Source of the DNA: Chelonoidis abingdonii | Lineage: Eukaryota; Chordata; Testudines; Testudinidae | NCBI RefSeq assembly: GCF_003597395.2 | Contig: NC_133772.1 | Coordinates: 139,486,579 to 139,550,578 of the forward strand | DNA: 64,000 bases | Direction: 5' to 3' | Shown: positions 21,791 to 33,999 of the stretch, in pieces | How positions within the stretch are numbered: position 1 is the first letter of the stretch | Layout of the letters: every line of letters starts with the position of its first letter | The notes under the pieces: model-generated | What the model was told of the DNA's origin: nothing | The model's database searches: none | The model's input: the letters and a program-made list of their open reading frames with translations, nothing else | Program-made: the position numbers and the translations under genes

Positions 21791-24129
21791 TCTAGCACAT
21801 TGTTGTCATTGCTGTATTATATAAATAATAGCATGCTTAGACACCGGAGCAATGGTGAGAATATTTAGGACACAGGATGAAAACAAAGCTGCCTGGATGC
21901 ACGTTGGTTGGGAACATGCATACATGCTCTAATATCTATTGGCCTTGACACAACAAGATCAGAGGAAAACACTGAACAAGATTTATGGACACTAAATCAT
22001 GCTGCATAGTAAATAACGTGAAATGTACTAAACAGGTGCAAACAAGCATCACCATGAATTAAGCTTCTTAGTTGTTGTCTAGAAAGGTTATTTTTGTGGT
22101 GTTCTAGTCCCTATTCAGCATCTGAATTCCCACTACGCTGATTCCATTTACAGGAGTACAATCTTTCCAACATATATTACTTACATAAAAGGCCTGAAAC
22201 TTAATCCTCAGAATGTATTTAAACATCACCCTCGAAGTTTACTTGCTGTCAAAATTAATGCAAAAATGGTGCTCCGTGGAGCTACAAAAGGTTTTATTCT
22301 AAAATTTTACTATTTCTACAGGAACAGCCTGCTTCCCATGAGTTCAAGGCTAGCAGAAAAGGGAACTAATTTAATTGGTGCATTTATAGTCCAAGAATAG
22401 CCAGTTGTCTCTGAAGGAGTCCAGTATAAATTGGTGTAACATTGGATTTTACAGAGAAAGAATTACACTCTCAGCTGGCTATAAAAAATAAATTTGTTTT
22501 TATATCCTTTTCCAGTTGTCAGATAAATGCCGATTCTCTAGAGCATGTATTATGGGAGAGCCGTTGGCGGAGAGATTGATTCAGTGATGAAGGACCATTT
22601 TCTAGTCCCCAGGTGATATGCTCTTCTCTGTTTAAAAATACAACCTGCCTAAAAGGAATTTGTTAGAGAGGAAAACCTCAGCACCTACATAGGAGTGCAA
22701 ATACTGTCTTGCTAACGAATGATATAACAATAGTTTATGTTGAGTAAGAACTTTTTAATTCAAGATCAGAAATAGATAGCTCAGTATATTGACTTTGATA
22801 GAAATAAACCTTCTGCAGGAGTTCATCATGTGTTGGAGATGGTCATCAACACTAAGAATCATCAGCCTCACCCTCAAGGCTGTGTTAATTTTTTAAACTA
22901 TAATTTGTTGGGTGAAGCCCTCTTGTCCGAGGAACTCAGTGGTCTGAATCAGAGGTTTGGAACAGCTCCTGCTTACATTAGCTTCAGAAGGACTTTTAGG
23001 TGCTCAGCATTTCTGAGGAACAGAGCTTAGGGGCTTGATATCATCACTGATTGTCTTTGCATCTTACAGTGTCTTACTTCATTTCATTTCCCAATTCATG
23101 GACAGACTGGATTACTGTTCCCTGTTCAAAGTTCCCAGGGCTTGCCTAACAACTGTCAGAAGCTTTGAACCCTGGACAGCTGTGAAATAGCTTGTATGTT
23201 TGCGTATGCAGGGCTGTGGGAGCCATGTCAGTCCCTGAATATTAGAGAAACAGGGTGGGCAAGGTGCTATCTGTTACTGGACCAACTTCTGTCCCTCTCA
23301 CCAGCAGTAGTTGGTTCAATAAAAACTGTTACCTCACCCACCTGGTTTCTGTGTGTTATGGCCATTTCAAATATACTCTCTTTATAGTAGTATATTTATG
23401 TAGCTGGTGAAGTGGTTGTGTAATTGTGGTGTGTGCGGATCTACTAGAACCCAGTTCTAAGACTAAGGCTGTAATTATACTGGCAGAATTTTCTGGGGGC
23501 TGGGGGAATACATTGTTGCTACCCAGGGAGTTGGAGAAAGTGATAATCATCTAAAATTTGGTTGGGTTCCCTATTTATCTAGCCCTCCGCCAACCAAATG
23601 GTTAACAATTTATGAATGGTAGACAACAAATTCTTTAGAGTTTGTTCTGCACATAACACTAAGAGCTTAGGTGTTGGGTAGACCTGTGTGTTCCACTTGC
23701 TGTTTTTAGGGAGACTGGCCGAACAGCTGCAAGGTCTATACAAACAGTTGCAAGGCTCCTTTTCCGCCCAGATGACTACTTAGCAGTATCACAAAGACAC
23801 ATAAAAAATTGAGGGGTTGACAGTGTCTGCTCAGGAGAGGCCAAGGAGTGGCATAACCAGGTGATGCAGGTCCAAGAATGAGTTGCACTGGCAGGGGCTT
23901 CAAAATGTGCTGCTGATAGAACGTAAAATTCTGTGTGTCTGTTATCCAACTGCTATTTCCATAAGACCAAACAAATAACGCATAAACCACCGAAGAATTC
24001 TGTATTGGTCTGCTGCTTGATAATGGATGACACCTGTCACCATTAAAAAGTAAATCCATGGCTTATGAATGCCCATCATTATTTCATTGTATTGGGGTTC
24101 GTCTCAGCCTAATGGGACCACTTCCTGTT
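21791..24129. other. LRFN5 upstream or intronic sequence, no exon recognised
   Basis: AT-richer non-coding sequence between the minisatellite and the first LRFN5 coding exon. Apart from a fold-back repeat at 23205-23350, I see no CR1 and no coding segment. It is probably an intron between non-coding 5' exons and the coding exon, which is inference from family gene structure. Confidence 0.4.
23205..23350. mobile_element. Palindromic interspersed repeat
   Basis: The stretch 'gagaaacagggtgggcaaggtgctatctgttactggaccaacttctg' is followed by inverted 'ttggttcaataaaaactgttacctcacccacctggtttctg'. The pairing of CAGGGTGGGCAAGGT with ACCTCACCCACCTGG makes a fold-back of about 140 bp. The 5' text resembles the element at 55805-55998. 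Confidence 0.55.
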
Positions 24130-24255
24130 GGTTTCATCATTTTTACTGCGGTAGCACCAAGACTGGTGCCTCATTGTGCTACTCAGTGTACAGACATGTA
24201 CTGAGAGACAGCCACTCCCCCAAAGAGCTTACAGTCAAAATAGACATGGACAGCT
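24130..24255 (+). repeat. Ancient amniote MIR/CORE-like SINE fragment upstream of LRFN5 exon
   Basis: The text around TACTGCGGTAGCACCAAG and AAAGAGCTTACAGTCAAAAT matches a very old amniote interspersed repeat I know from reptile and bird genomes. The same motif set recurs at 39905-40015 and weakly at 49745-49800. It ends about 130 bp before the LRFN5 acceptor. Family assignment is from memory. Confidence 0.5.
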
Positions 24256-24382
24256 TCTCAATCCCTTGAGCCACAGCCCAGTGCTGTATCCACTAGCCCA
24301 TTCTTCCTTTCTTTGCCTCCTTATTGCATGGGTTGTGTTCCACATGGGGGATATTAACAATGTGCTTTGCGCTCTCTTGCAG

Positions 24383-24402
24383 GCTCTGAAACCTGATCTA
24401 CA
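24383..24402 (+). other. LRFN5: 5' UTR part of first LRFN5 coding exon, with splice acceptor
   Basis: A pyrimidine-rich stretch ends in CAG at 24380-24382, followed by 20 bases before the ATG. This is the usual LRFN arrangement, in which upstream exons are non-coding and the first coding exon carries signal peptide, LRRs and Ig. No upstream exon could be identified in this window. Confidence 0.75.
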
Positions 24403-27400
24403 ATGGAAAAGCTGCTTTTGTATCTGCTGTTCATTGGCATAGCAGTGAGAGCCCAGATCTGCCCCAAGCGCTGTGTCTGTCAGATTTTGTCTCCAAATCT
24501 TGCAACCCTTTGTGCCAAGAAAGGGCTTTTATTTGTTCCCCCAAACATTGACAGAAGGACTGTGGAACTGCGACTGGCGGACAATTTTGTTACAAACATC
24601 AAAAGGAAAGATTTTGCCAACATGACCAGCCTCGTGGACCTGACGCTATCCAGGAATACAATAAGTTTTATTACACCTCATGCGTTTGCTGATTTGCGCA
24701 ATTTGCGAGCTTTGCATTTGAACAGCAACAGGTTGACTAAGATCACCAATGACATGTTCAGTGGTCTTTCCAACCTGCACCATTTGATACTTAACAACAA
24801 TCAGCTGACTTTAATTTCTTCCACAGCCTTTGATGATGTTTTAGCTCTTGAGGAACTGGATTTGTCCTATAACAATCTAGAAACTATCCCTTGGGATGCT
24901 GTGGAGAAGATGGTTAGCTTGCACACGCTCAGTTTAGACCACAATATGATTGACCATATTCCTAAGGGAACTTTCTCCCACCTCCACAAGATGACCCGGT
25001 TAGATGTCACGTCAAATAAATTGCAGAAGCTGCCACCTGATCCTCTCTTTCAACGAGCTCAGGTATTAGCAACCTCAGGAATCATCAGCCCTTCTACTTT
25101 TGCATTAAGCTTTGGTGGAAACCCTTTGCATTGCAACTGTGAACTCCTGTGGCTGAGGCGTCTTTCCAGAGAAGATGACCTAGAGACTTGCGCTTCTCCT
25201 CCACTGTTATCTGGTCGGTATTTTTGGTCAATTCCAGAGGAAGAGTTCCTGTGTGAACCACCTCTCATTACTAGATATACCCATGAGCTCAGAGTGCTGG
25301 AGGGTCAACGGGCAACTCTGAGATGTAAGGCCCGGGGCGATCCGGAGCCAGCCATTCATTGGATTTCACCAGAAGGCAAACTTATTTCAAATGCAACAAG
25401 GTCGCTGGTGTACGACAATGGAACGCTAGATATACTTATAACAACTGTGAAGGATACAGGCTCCTTCACCTGCATAGCATCGAACCCTGCAGGAGAAGCC
25501 ACTCAAACGGTGGATCTTCACATAATCAAACTTCCTCATTTGCTAAACAGTACAAACCACATTCACGAGCCTGACCCTGGCTCCTCGGACATCTCGACAT
25601 CCACCAAGTCAGGGTCAAATGCGAGTAGTAATAATGGGGATACTAAAGTCAACCAGGATAAGAAAGTTGTAGTAGCAGAAGCAACATCATCCACTGCGCT
25701 ACTCAAATTTAATTTTCAAAGAAATATACCTGGAATACGTATGTTCCAAATCCAGTATAATGGTACTTACGATGACTCACTTGTTTACAGGTAAGACAGA
25801 TCCAATGACATCTGGATGTGCACTTAGCTCTTGTTTCCTATTGATTTATTAATGTGCTGTTCCACTGCAGTCTATTATTGAGGAGTGGTTACAGTACCAC
25901 TTAGCCAGATCAGAACACCGTCCTCAGAAGCATATGGTGCAGGGCTTGTGAAAAACTAATGCAATTTTCAACTAACAAATAGGAAAATTACTTTGAATAG
26001 TGTTATTTTTGGATAATCCAGTCTGACCTTTATCCCCTGCAGTAATCTGATTAGCAGAAGGATTGAAAAGTTAGATGAGTTAAATGGATCTTACACCCTC
26101 AGTTTCTGAAAGCCTGGGAGAAAGATGTCCATAAATGTATATCCACTAAGGCCCTCTAATTCTGTCCTCAGTCTCTCTGCCGCTCAGCCTGGTGCAGTGC
26201 ATGCAGAGGTGTTTTATGTGCTAAGTGGATTTGTTTTCAAGTCAGCTAATGTAACAGTCACACCTTTCAAAACCAATTTGTCATAAATGATTTTTTTTTT
26301 TTGTTATTTAGAAGTGGCTCGTCTCAGGAGCTCTACGCTGCTGAGCAAGGCAATTAATGGGCTTGCCAATGGGAGATGCAGCGCTGCTAATGCAGGGCCA
26401 GATCTGCCACGGGCTTAGAGCCATTGGAGTCAGCCCTGAGTCCTCCACGGGTGCAGTATGTTAATGTCCCTGGGGGGCGATCGCCTTCGTGAGTGTTTGA
26501 GAGTTGGAGATGGGAGATGACTTTGAGTGCCTTGTTTAATAACATCAGTTCCCTTGTCCCCCAGAATGATACCTCCCACGAGCAAAACTTTCCTGGTCAA
26601 CAACCTGGCCGCTGGGACTCTCTACGACCTGTGTGTCTTGGCAATCTATGACGACGGCATCACCTCCCTCACGGCCACCAGGGTCGTTGGGTGCATACAA
26701 TTCACTACCGAGCAGGATTATGTCCGTTGCCATTTCATGCAATCCCAGTTCCTGGGCGGCACCATGATTATCATCATTGGTGGGATTATCGTGGCCTCTG
26801 TGCTCGTGTTCATCATCATCCTCATGATCCGCTACAAGGTATGTAACAACAACGGGCAGCACAAGGTGACCAAGGTCAGCAATGTTTATTCTCAGACCAA
26901 CGGTGCTCAGACACAAGGCTGCAGTGGTGCGATACCCCCATCAATGTCCAAACAGGCCGTCGGGCATGAGGAGAGCGTCCAGTGCTCCAGAGTCCCCAAT
27001 GACAGTGCGACTCAGTCCTCAGACACTTGCTCGAGCCAGGACTCCACTACCACTACCTCTGCACTGCCTCACACGTGGACTTCCAGCGCTTCTGCCTCCC
27101 AAAAGCAGAAGAGAAAGCCTGGGCCAAAGCCAAGCAACGAGCCACCGAGCGAAGCTCTCACAAATACCGAGTCCCAGAACACTAACCGAAATAACTCCAC
27201 TGCGCTGCAGCTAGCTAGTCGTTCCCCGGCCCCTGCCAAAGGGCCCCCCACCTACAAAAGAGCACAATCAAAGCCAAGTAAGTTTCTCACTTTGCCAGCT
27301 GAAACATCCAGAGCAAAGCGCAGGTACTCCCTGAATGGAGAATTAATGGAATACCGTTGGTATGGTAACTCCCACAACACAGGTGGATTATGGTCTAAAA

Positions 27401-27507
27401 GGAGCATGTCTATGAATGGGATGCTAATTCAGTCAGACAATTCTGATGTGGATAGTGGAAAAGCAACTTTCTCGAGTTCTGAGTGGATATTGGAAAGCAC
27501 TGTGTGA
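24403..27507 (+). CDS. LRFN5: LRFN5 / SALM5 synaptic adhesion protein, two coding exons
   Basis: Coding sequence is join(24403-25790, 26565-27507), 776 residues if the last exon is read to its stop. I recognise it as LRFN5, a postsynaptic type I membrane adhesion molecule that induces presynaptic differentiation; the LRFN/SALM family binds presynaptic LAR-type receptor phosphatases. Seen in order: signal peptide about 1-17; LRRNT with Cys 20, 24, 26, 37; leucine-rich repeats about 52-215; LRRCT with Cys 244, 246, 263, 284; Ig domain about 287-375 with Cys308, Trp320 and Cys357; fibronectin III about 421-508, split by the intron; transmembrane segment about 529-551; then a long Ser/Thr-rich cytoplasmic tail. 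N-glycosylation sequons occur at Asn 73, 330, 339, 382, 406 and 453. The start codon has A at -3 and G at +4. Exon 1 begins at 24383 after a CAG acceptor, so 5' non-coding exons lie outside or upstream. The C-terminus ends in ESTV, unlike the mammalian form I know. Confidence 0.95.
25791..26564 (+). other. LRFN5: LRFN5 intron inside the fibronectin III domain (774 bp)
   Basis: The donor is CAG|GTAAGA at 25790/25791. The acceptor is a pyrimidine tract ending CCCCCAG at 26564. The junction splits an Arg codon (AG|A, phase 2) and joins LVY-R to MIPPTSK, giving uninterrupted FN3 sequence. The intron includes a poly-T run near 26290-26303 and no recognisable repeat family. An ATG at 26527 in the intron is in frame with exon 2 but is not a start, since the upstream domains would be missing. 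Confidence 0.93.
27277..27507 (+). CDS. LRFN5: LRFN5 extended C-terminal tail ending in PDZ ligand ESTV
   Basis: This 76-residue segment beyond the internal donor has the blocks [23 protein letters not shown] and [10 protein letters not shown]. They resemble the C-terminal blocks of LRFN2 (KRS-hydrophobic-S-hydrophobic-NGML and SSEWVMESTV, from memory). The last four residues fit a class I PDZ ligand of the kind by which SALM1-3 bind PSD-95-family proteins. The frame is open, the composition is protein-like, and the stop is followed by a 3' UTR. These are coding signs rather than chance read-through. Whether it is expressed in this species cannot be seen from DNA. Confidence 0.75.
   Translation, partial: SKFLTLPAETSRAKRRYSLNGELMEYRWYGNSHNTGGLWSKRSMSMNGMLIQSDNSDVDSGKATFSSSEWILESTV
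27278..27283 (+). promoter_or_regulatory. LRFN5: In-frame consensus 5' splice donor inside the last LRFN5 exon
   Basis: The sequence is CCAA|GTAAGT, with all six intronic positions matching the U1 consensus. It falls after the first base of a codon. Use of this site would join K-P-A| to a downstream exon, and the A plus AY would make Asn. That agrees with the K-P-N junction I recall in the mammalian SALM5 tail. If the site is skipped, translation continues 76 more residues to ESTV. The downstream alternative exon was not found by eye in the window. Confidence 0.7.
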
Positions 27508-28050
27508 CCTGCTGTTTAAAGTGTATTTGATTTTATTGTCATGAAAAACAAAACAGCAAACACTGTCTGAGACCTCCCTGCTGGGAGATGGGGCTTTGGA
27601 ATCCACTCCTGGCTTGCTGAGTTCTGGCTTGTCCAGGCAGGGTTCTGTGTGAGCTGCCCGGGGCACACAGGTTTTGTTCTGTTTATTTTATTTTATTTAA
27701 TATAACAACCGAAGGCAACATTCAAAGATAAAATGATTAAAGGAAAAAAGCATGAAACAGCACCAGTGCCTTCCCCTACTCTAGGACTGGCTTCCTGGTT
27801 CTGCAGTAGCAGAAAACAAAAGAGAGTTTCACAGAAAAAGCCTTTTCTAAAGGAAATGCTCTTTCCTCCATGCTAACAAAAGACAACTTATGGATCAATC
27901 AGTAAAATGATATTTTTTAAAATGATCAGACTGTATGTTTCTTTTCAGTGACAATGGTGTTGCCTTTGTTTTTAGGCAAATGCTGTACAGAAACAACAAC
28001 TCTGTGTTGTTATGTTGTGTAAAATAAAAGACTCAATAAGTGTACCCAGC
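27508..28050 (+). other. LRFN5: LRFN5 3' UTR for the extended isoform
   Basis: The region after the ESTV stop is AT-rich, with U-rich tracts around 27675-27705, and runs to a canonical AATAAA at 28023-28028. A GT-containing stretch follows. Length about 520-550 bp. The same message could have longer 3' ends further downstream that I cannot see. Confidence 0.6.
28023..28028 (+). terminator. LRFN5: Poly(A) signal AATAAA for LRFN5
   Basis: A canonical hexamer lies 516 bases after the stop codon, preceded by a T-rich stretch and followed by a GT-containing segment near 28036-28055. This supports a true terminal exon that ends in the ESTV reading frame. Confidence 0.55.
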
Positions 28051-31000
28051 CAGTGTTAAAGGAAGTCCCCTTGGAAGCAGTCTTCTTGGTGTAGGTTCCT
28101 CAGGGGTTCCCTGGTATTGACATTACCAGCCGTTTTCCCAGCTTGGGCAGGGAGGGGAGGAGAAAGGAGATGCCCTCAGTGTTCTGGGGTGAGTAAAAGT
28201 TCTGTTTTAGTGTGTGGGAATGAAGACACGGGGCCAGATCCTCATCTGGTGGAGACGGGTGTTGCTTCTCCCCAGCCAGTGACAATGCCTGTGCACCAGC
28301 AGAGGACTTGGCTCCGAGCCAGAATCCCAAATGCAGATGTGTCGGCATTCAGGGCTTTGATGTGTGTTGTGTAGGGGTCAACAAAGGCTCAGAGCATGAC
28401 AGGTCTTTCCTTGTGAGCATAGTTGGGTCTCCTGAGATGGGGGAGTTTAAGGTCTGGTTTGTAAGGCTCAGAATAAATGGAGAAAAACAATAATGCAGGC
28501 CCAGAGCTGCCATCCCTAATCAGTAAAGACACATGATGATTGCAATGGGGAGTTATGAGTGCAAGGGCAGGAGTATCAGGCTCAGAAATTTGCAGCCACC
28601 CTCGCTAGCAGGAAACCTGCCCCGTCTTCATCCCCACTTTAGCAAGGACCTGGCAGGAAGGCAGCCTTGACACTGTACCCAGCCACAGTACACTGCAGTA
28701 CCAGGCAACACCAGAGCTCAGTTTAGCCATCTGAGACGAGCGGCCTGGGTCCTGGGTGCTGGAGTCTTCCCATGACCCTGCCTGGTGACAACCCTACTGT
28801 TCTCATACATGGGAAATAGCAGATCTGTCAAGACACTGTCCCCAGTACAGACCTGATACTGGCCTTGGATGAGATGTGAGGGCATAGCATGACTATTAGT
28901 GATGGCTAAAAGGAAGGCACTTCCAGTTTCATGTTAAGATAAATCTCTGAGGCTGCAGAGCAGGACTAGGCGGGTGGATCATCTTCTGGCAAATTAATAA
29001 TATTAATTAATAATTAATTCATAATTAATGCAATCCTTTCCCAGCCCTGGTGCTTCTTTTGGTTGGCATTTCTGTATGTTCACATACTATCTGGCGATTT
29101 CTCCGCTGCCTGGGTATAATAAGGGACATGGAAGGCAGTCCCAGCCATGAACTCGCCTGTTATGCGATTGTTGTGCCTTGGGATTTAAATCCCTTTTTCA
29201 ATGATATAGTAGGAAACAAAGAGAGAAGAGCAATGCCGTGAAGGAGTGGTGGGATAAAGCTGCTGACAGAGCCACTCCAGTTTGTTGCATAAAACATCAA
29301 TGTGCAGAAATAGATGCATAACTACTGGAACAGTCATTTTCACAAGGAAAACAAGTGTTTCTGTTGCTCTGTTGTGTCCATTACCCCCTCACCCCATTCC
29401 ACTCTTCACTTCACCTCAGCTTATTTAGTCTCCGTGTCTACATGAGAGATATTTCAATGGCGTGACAATGGTAATATGCTACTGAATGCAAATCAATAGT
29501 TTTAGCCTCACTTTGGCAACAGATCAGACCTATACAGAAGTTAAGCTTGCAGGCCATTTTTCCTTAGCGGTATTGGTGTTATGCAGAGTACAGTAACCGA
29601 GTGAGAGATTTTGCACTCTGTTATTTTATATCCAATAATTTGGTGCTTGAAACCAAATAAATCCCAATGATCTGTTACAGGACAGCCCTGTTCTGCATCA
29701 GTTTAGCCTCTCATCAGGCCTATATTGCAGCGTTCCTATTGCCATCACTGGATTGCATCTGCAAAGGCATTGCAGGATTGGGCTCAGAAAGGGACCCATC
29801 AGAGTGTTCCAGAAGACAGACCATGCTGTCACGTTGTGCTGGAAGGAGAGAAACCCTTTTTTTAAAAAAGCCCACTTTTCCCCATGCAACTGCAGAGACC
29901 CACAAGGAAACCTAAGCCCCAAATGATGATATTCAATTCCCAATGAGCAAGTTGAAAACCTCAGGGTTTCCCTGCCATCCATGCATTATTGGTCCCTTTT
30001 GGCGGGGGCACACACTGCTAGCTGCTAAAACGCTTTGTCACAAAGGACCCCACCTTATTATTCTAATTCCCATAGTCTTAAAGTAAAGGTGTTGTCAGAC
30101 ATGGTCTGTACGGAGGGAATAAAAACCTACGGAGCCGGCGTATTGAACCTGTGTGTAGGTGAGAAGGTAGCTTTACAGGGTTTTCTGCTGATCTGTTTGT
30201 TTCAATCACGTGCAGTTTAAAAGTACCAAACAACAATACTATATCTGTTGTCTGAACTGGAACTAATGTGTGTCTAATTTGCTGTGCAAGTACCAAAATA
30301 TTAATAGCTTCTTGGGTTTTTCTTCTTTACATGAAAGAGTCAGTTTTGTAAACACTAAAGCTAAAAACTCCATCCACCATGCATTTCTCTAAGAGGCTTA
30401 CAGGGACCTGCTGGCACCATTTGGTTTAATTATATGATAACATTACAGGAATACTTAGACTGGATATCAGAGAAGGTTATTCACATGGCTCTCTCTCCCT
30501 TCATCTGAAAGATATGCGGTGTATATGCACTGGGCATAAAATGTCTGCTATTCCACTGTAATAAATGTACAATGGGACCTTTCATTTTATTCAGGTTTTC
30601 TAGCGGCTTGACTCCTCCAAAGGGTGGAAGGACGGAGGAGAATCTGTATTCTTCCAGTTCTGCAAAGCCAGCTGTGCCAATTGCTTGGGCAGAGTGCTGG
30701 GGCAAAGGCATTCATTATTCAGAAGAACAAAACTTACCCACACGTACGCAGTATGAACTACTGCACACCCTGCAGAAAAGAAGAGAGATGGTACCAAGGC
30801 CTGGTGAAACCGACCCCCTGTGCAGGGAGGCCAGCATAAGAACTAGATACCACTAAATCCTCGGGCAGTAAGTGGAACATAGTGGCACCTACCTCATGTG
30901 TTGGCTCCCTGCACGGGCGCCTTTCACCCACTAATGATTGTGTTTAGCCCTTAGTCAGCAGAGGACTTCCCTCAATGAATTACCTCAGTGCCTGTGGCTT

Positions 31001-33999
31001 GTAAAATACAGACCCAAAGGGGCAGTGCGACCCGAATTACGCTGCTAAGAGCTCAGCAGTGAAATGGTGTCTTCTCTTAGAATCACCAGAGGGGGGAAAT
31101 TCACAAGTGTGTCATTGGTTCTAAAATTTGCTGGCACGTGTCTCGTCTCCCAGTCCTTCTGACGACATTAACTGTTCTGTTGAGAGAAAATGCCCTGGGT
31201 TTGCTATATGGGTTTGGTGGGAGGAACAGAGCTGGGTGCAGAGTGTCTTTGCTGTGTTAGTTGTTCCATTTGCTGCCTTTCTGGTTGGGCTTTGGGGGGT
31301 TCCTTACTCTGTGCTCAATATGGGACAGTTCAGTTCTAGGTGCAGATGTGACTTGACTTGTCCATTGTGCTTTTATTTACTTGAAAATGCTCCATTTTCC
31401 TCATGATCCTATGCAAAAGAGCAACAGTAGAACCATCAGTCAGAACTACAAGTCCCAGCCTCACCCCCTCCAAGAAAAAATGGAGTCCCAGCTGTCAGCC
31501 TGTCGAGCTTGCATTCAGCTCCATGTTGTCCTTTAGCCCAAATTCTGGCTCTCTGCCTTGGCTCTCAGGAAATGCAGAAAGTAGAGACAAGGGCCCGCCC
31601 TGCATGCAGAACTGTGAAGCTGGGAGAGCAGAGGGTAAATGCCACTGGGTGTGTGAGTATCCGAGGGTACCGGAGAAGATTCAGCCTCTCAAGGGTGCAG
31701 ATGGTTATCCCATTACTAAGTACTGTTCCTAAATCAGCCAATCTTGTCTGTCCAATGGAAAACTCTGCTCCCTCATGTCTGTCCACAATACACAGGTGAA
31801 ATCATTGTTATAGTTCAGAAACTCTTTGACCCACCTCTGTTTCAGTGGCCAGGTGCATCATGAGCATCACACACCTTTAGGTAGAACTCCGCTTTCTCAG
31901 TGTGCGTGCCAGATGAACATTCACGCCGGGCTCTTGGTCGCTGACTTGCAAATCTTGTAAACATCAGCCAAGTCTAGCTCAACCCTTTTCCCCGTAAATG
32001 GAACATTGCCCACCCATGACCTGAGAGCGCCTTATAAATATAGGGTGTCAAATCAGAGAAGCTTTGCTAGTGCGTTAATTCAAAGCAGCCCCTGCACTGC
32101 TGTATTATACCTCACTGCAAACTCCGGCTCCCACAGGAGCCATGGGCCCCTCTAAACTGGAGCCCCCGCTGCACTATTGACAGAATGCTCCTCTAATCAG
32201 CATTATGCTTTTGTGTGTGAGGTTTGAAAGCAAAACTGGGAGCTTGCCTTTGATTGGTGCATAATGTGTGGTTCCAGAGCAGACGAGCGTAACAATCTGC
32301 TAGACCAGCTGGGAAGAGCAAGGCCTTTGCAATGCTGTAAGAAGGCTTGGCCTTGCTGCTAAGGAAAACATGGTTGTATTTCCCAAGGAACATTCAAAAG
32401 AACTGACAACTGTTTTTCATGCTCTTGTTGTCCATTATTTAGGCAATAACCTTTCAGAAGGCTAAAATCACGTTACAAATCAGATCCTCAAATGGTGTAA
32501 ATCAGCATGTCAATGGTGCTACTCTCATTTACACAAGCTGAGGCTTTGACGCTTGCTTTTGCCTGTAGCAAACACTGTGCTACATTTTACTATGTTCCTG
32601 ATATTGCAAAGTCAATGTGAATCCTTCTGTGGAATTCCTGGTCTGTTTCACCAGCAGCAACACTGGCGACAATAGCAGCAACATGCATCATCCAGAGGAG
32701 GGAGAAACATTTTTTTTTCTTATTAGTTAATACAACAAGCAGCAGAAGGGGAGTTTATGCACAGGCCCGTCTCATAATATAGTATTAGGGGTTGTTCTTG
32801 TTATTATTTCCCATTGCCTCGTACTAATTAAAAGCAGACGGCGACTCTAGAAGTTGCTGCTCAGCAGAATTACTAGTTTGCAGCCTCACTAAATCTGTAC
32901 CAACGTTTACTGGCTTAGTCGCAAAGTCTCCCTGTTACTGTTACCGTGCTGAGTGTAAAGTATATGAACCCCTCTATACAAAAAATTACTTGCCCCAGGC
33001 AATTCAGCAAACAGATTTAATTATTTAAGGCGGCACAGGTTTTTGGTTAAAAAACCAACCAACCAATTGACAGTGTCCTATTTACTACAACCATCTAGGC
33101 AATGCTTGTTAGTTGCAAACCGGTACCTACAGGCCTTTTAGGATACCACTAGGTGTGACAGATGTAGTATCATTTATGCTAAAGAGTTTGCTACAGAAGC
33201 TACCAATGAGTGAGGCAGCCCCATGTGCCACCTCTCTTATTAGCTTCCGGTCGTGTCATCGGCTAGTTTCCAGTAGTCACATAAATGGCTGTATTGCCTT
33301 TTCCTAGCTATGTTGGGCTTTACTGCATATCATCAAACATTTTAGGAAATTGTCTCCAGGGACAGTTGTCTCCCCTTGTGCCAGAGGTGCTGACAGATAG
33401 AACTTAACTCTGTTCTATCAGGAGTGTTCATTCAAGTAAGAAACCTAAACTGCATTACATTTCCTGCATTACAAATGTCTGGGTTCTGCTTCCACACACT
33501 TCCTGCATCATGGCTCTTGCTTGCAGTTCCAGACCAGTGCTGGGCTAAGTGGTGTCTCCTGACATTACTCTACTTTGAAGTATCAAAATATTGATTCTGC
33601 CTATAGCCCTGCCTGTAGAGAGTTCTTATCCCTCTTATTCTCGCCTTTCACAATGTAAGTGCCACTTCAGATCATGTGGGTGCAACAAATTACAACTTCT
33701 AGCACTCACAGCAGTCTAGCATCGCTTTGTTTTCTGAAACCTATCGAACTGGGACACCAGCTAAGAGTGATGCCGTTATTCTTTCTTTTTTCTATACAGG
33801 GGTGGGAAGATAAATTAGCCATTAGATTTCGACTGTCAGAGTAAATCAACACTGTAAGTAACAATTTGTACCAGCTACGTGGTCTCCCTTTGACAGTACA
33901 ACGTGTGTATGACTTGCTTTCCTGAGAGACCCAAATCCACCATTGCTCGCAGGGGGGCAATGGGGCATGCAGGGTATTCTGGTTACAGGAGGACCTATA
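28051..33999. other. Intergenic or intronic region 3' of LRFN5, no gene seen
   Basis: No domain-bearing frame, CR1 copy or RNA gene was recognised. There is an AT-only stretch at about 28994-29032 made of TTAATTAATAAT-type repeats. A small palindrome at about 32478-32550 (ctcaaatggtgtaaat against atttacacaagctgag) looks like an ancient amniote repeat. If the internal donor at 27278 is used, this region could be an intron leading to a further LRFN5 exon. Confidence 0.45.

Noticed and set aside
26527..26565. ATG at 26527 as an alternative LRFN5 start
   Set aside because: It is in the intron, before the CCCCCAG acceptor, and would lack signal peptide and ectodomain.
26545..26916. 123-codon antisense frame in LRFN5 exon 2
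   Set aside because: Shadow of the coding exon on the other strand.
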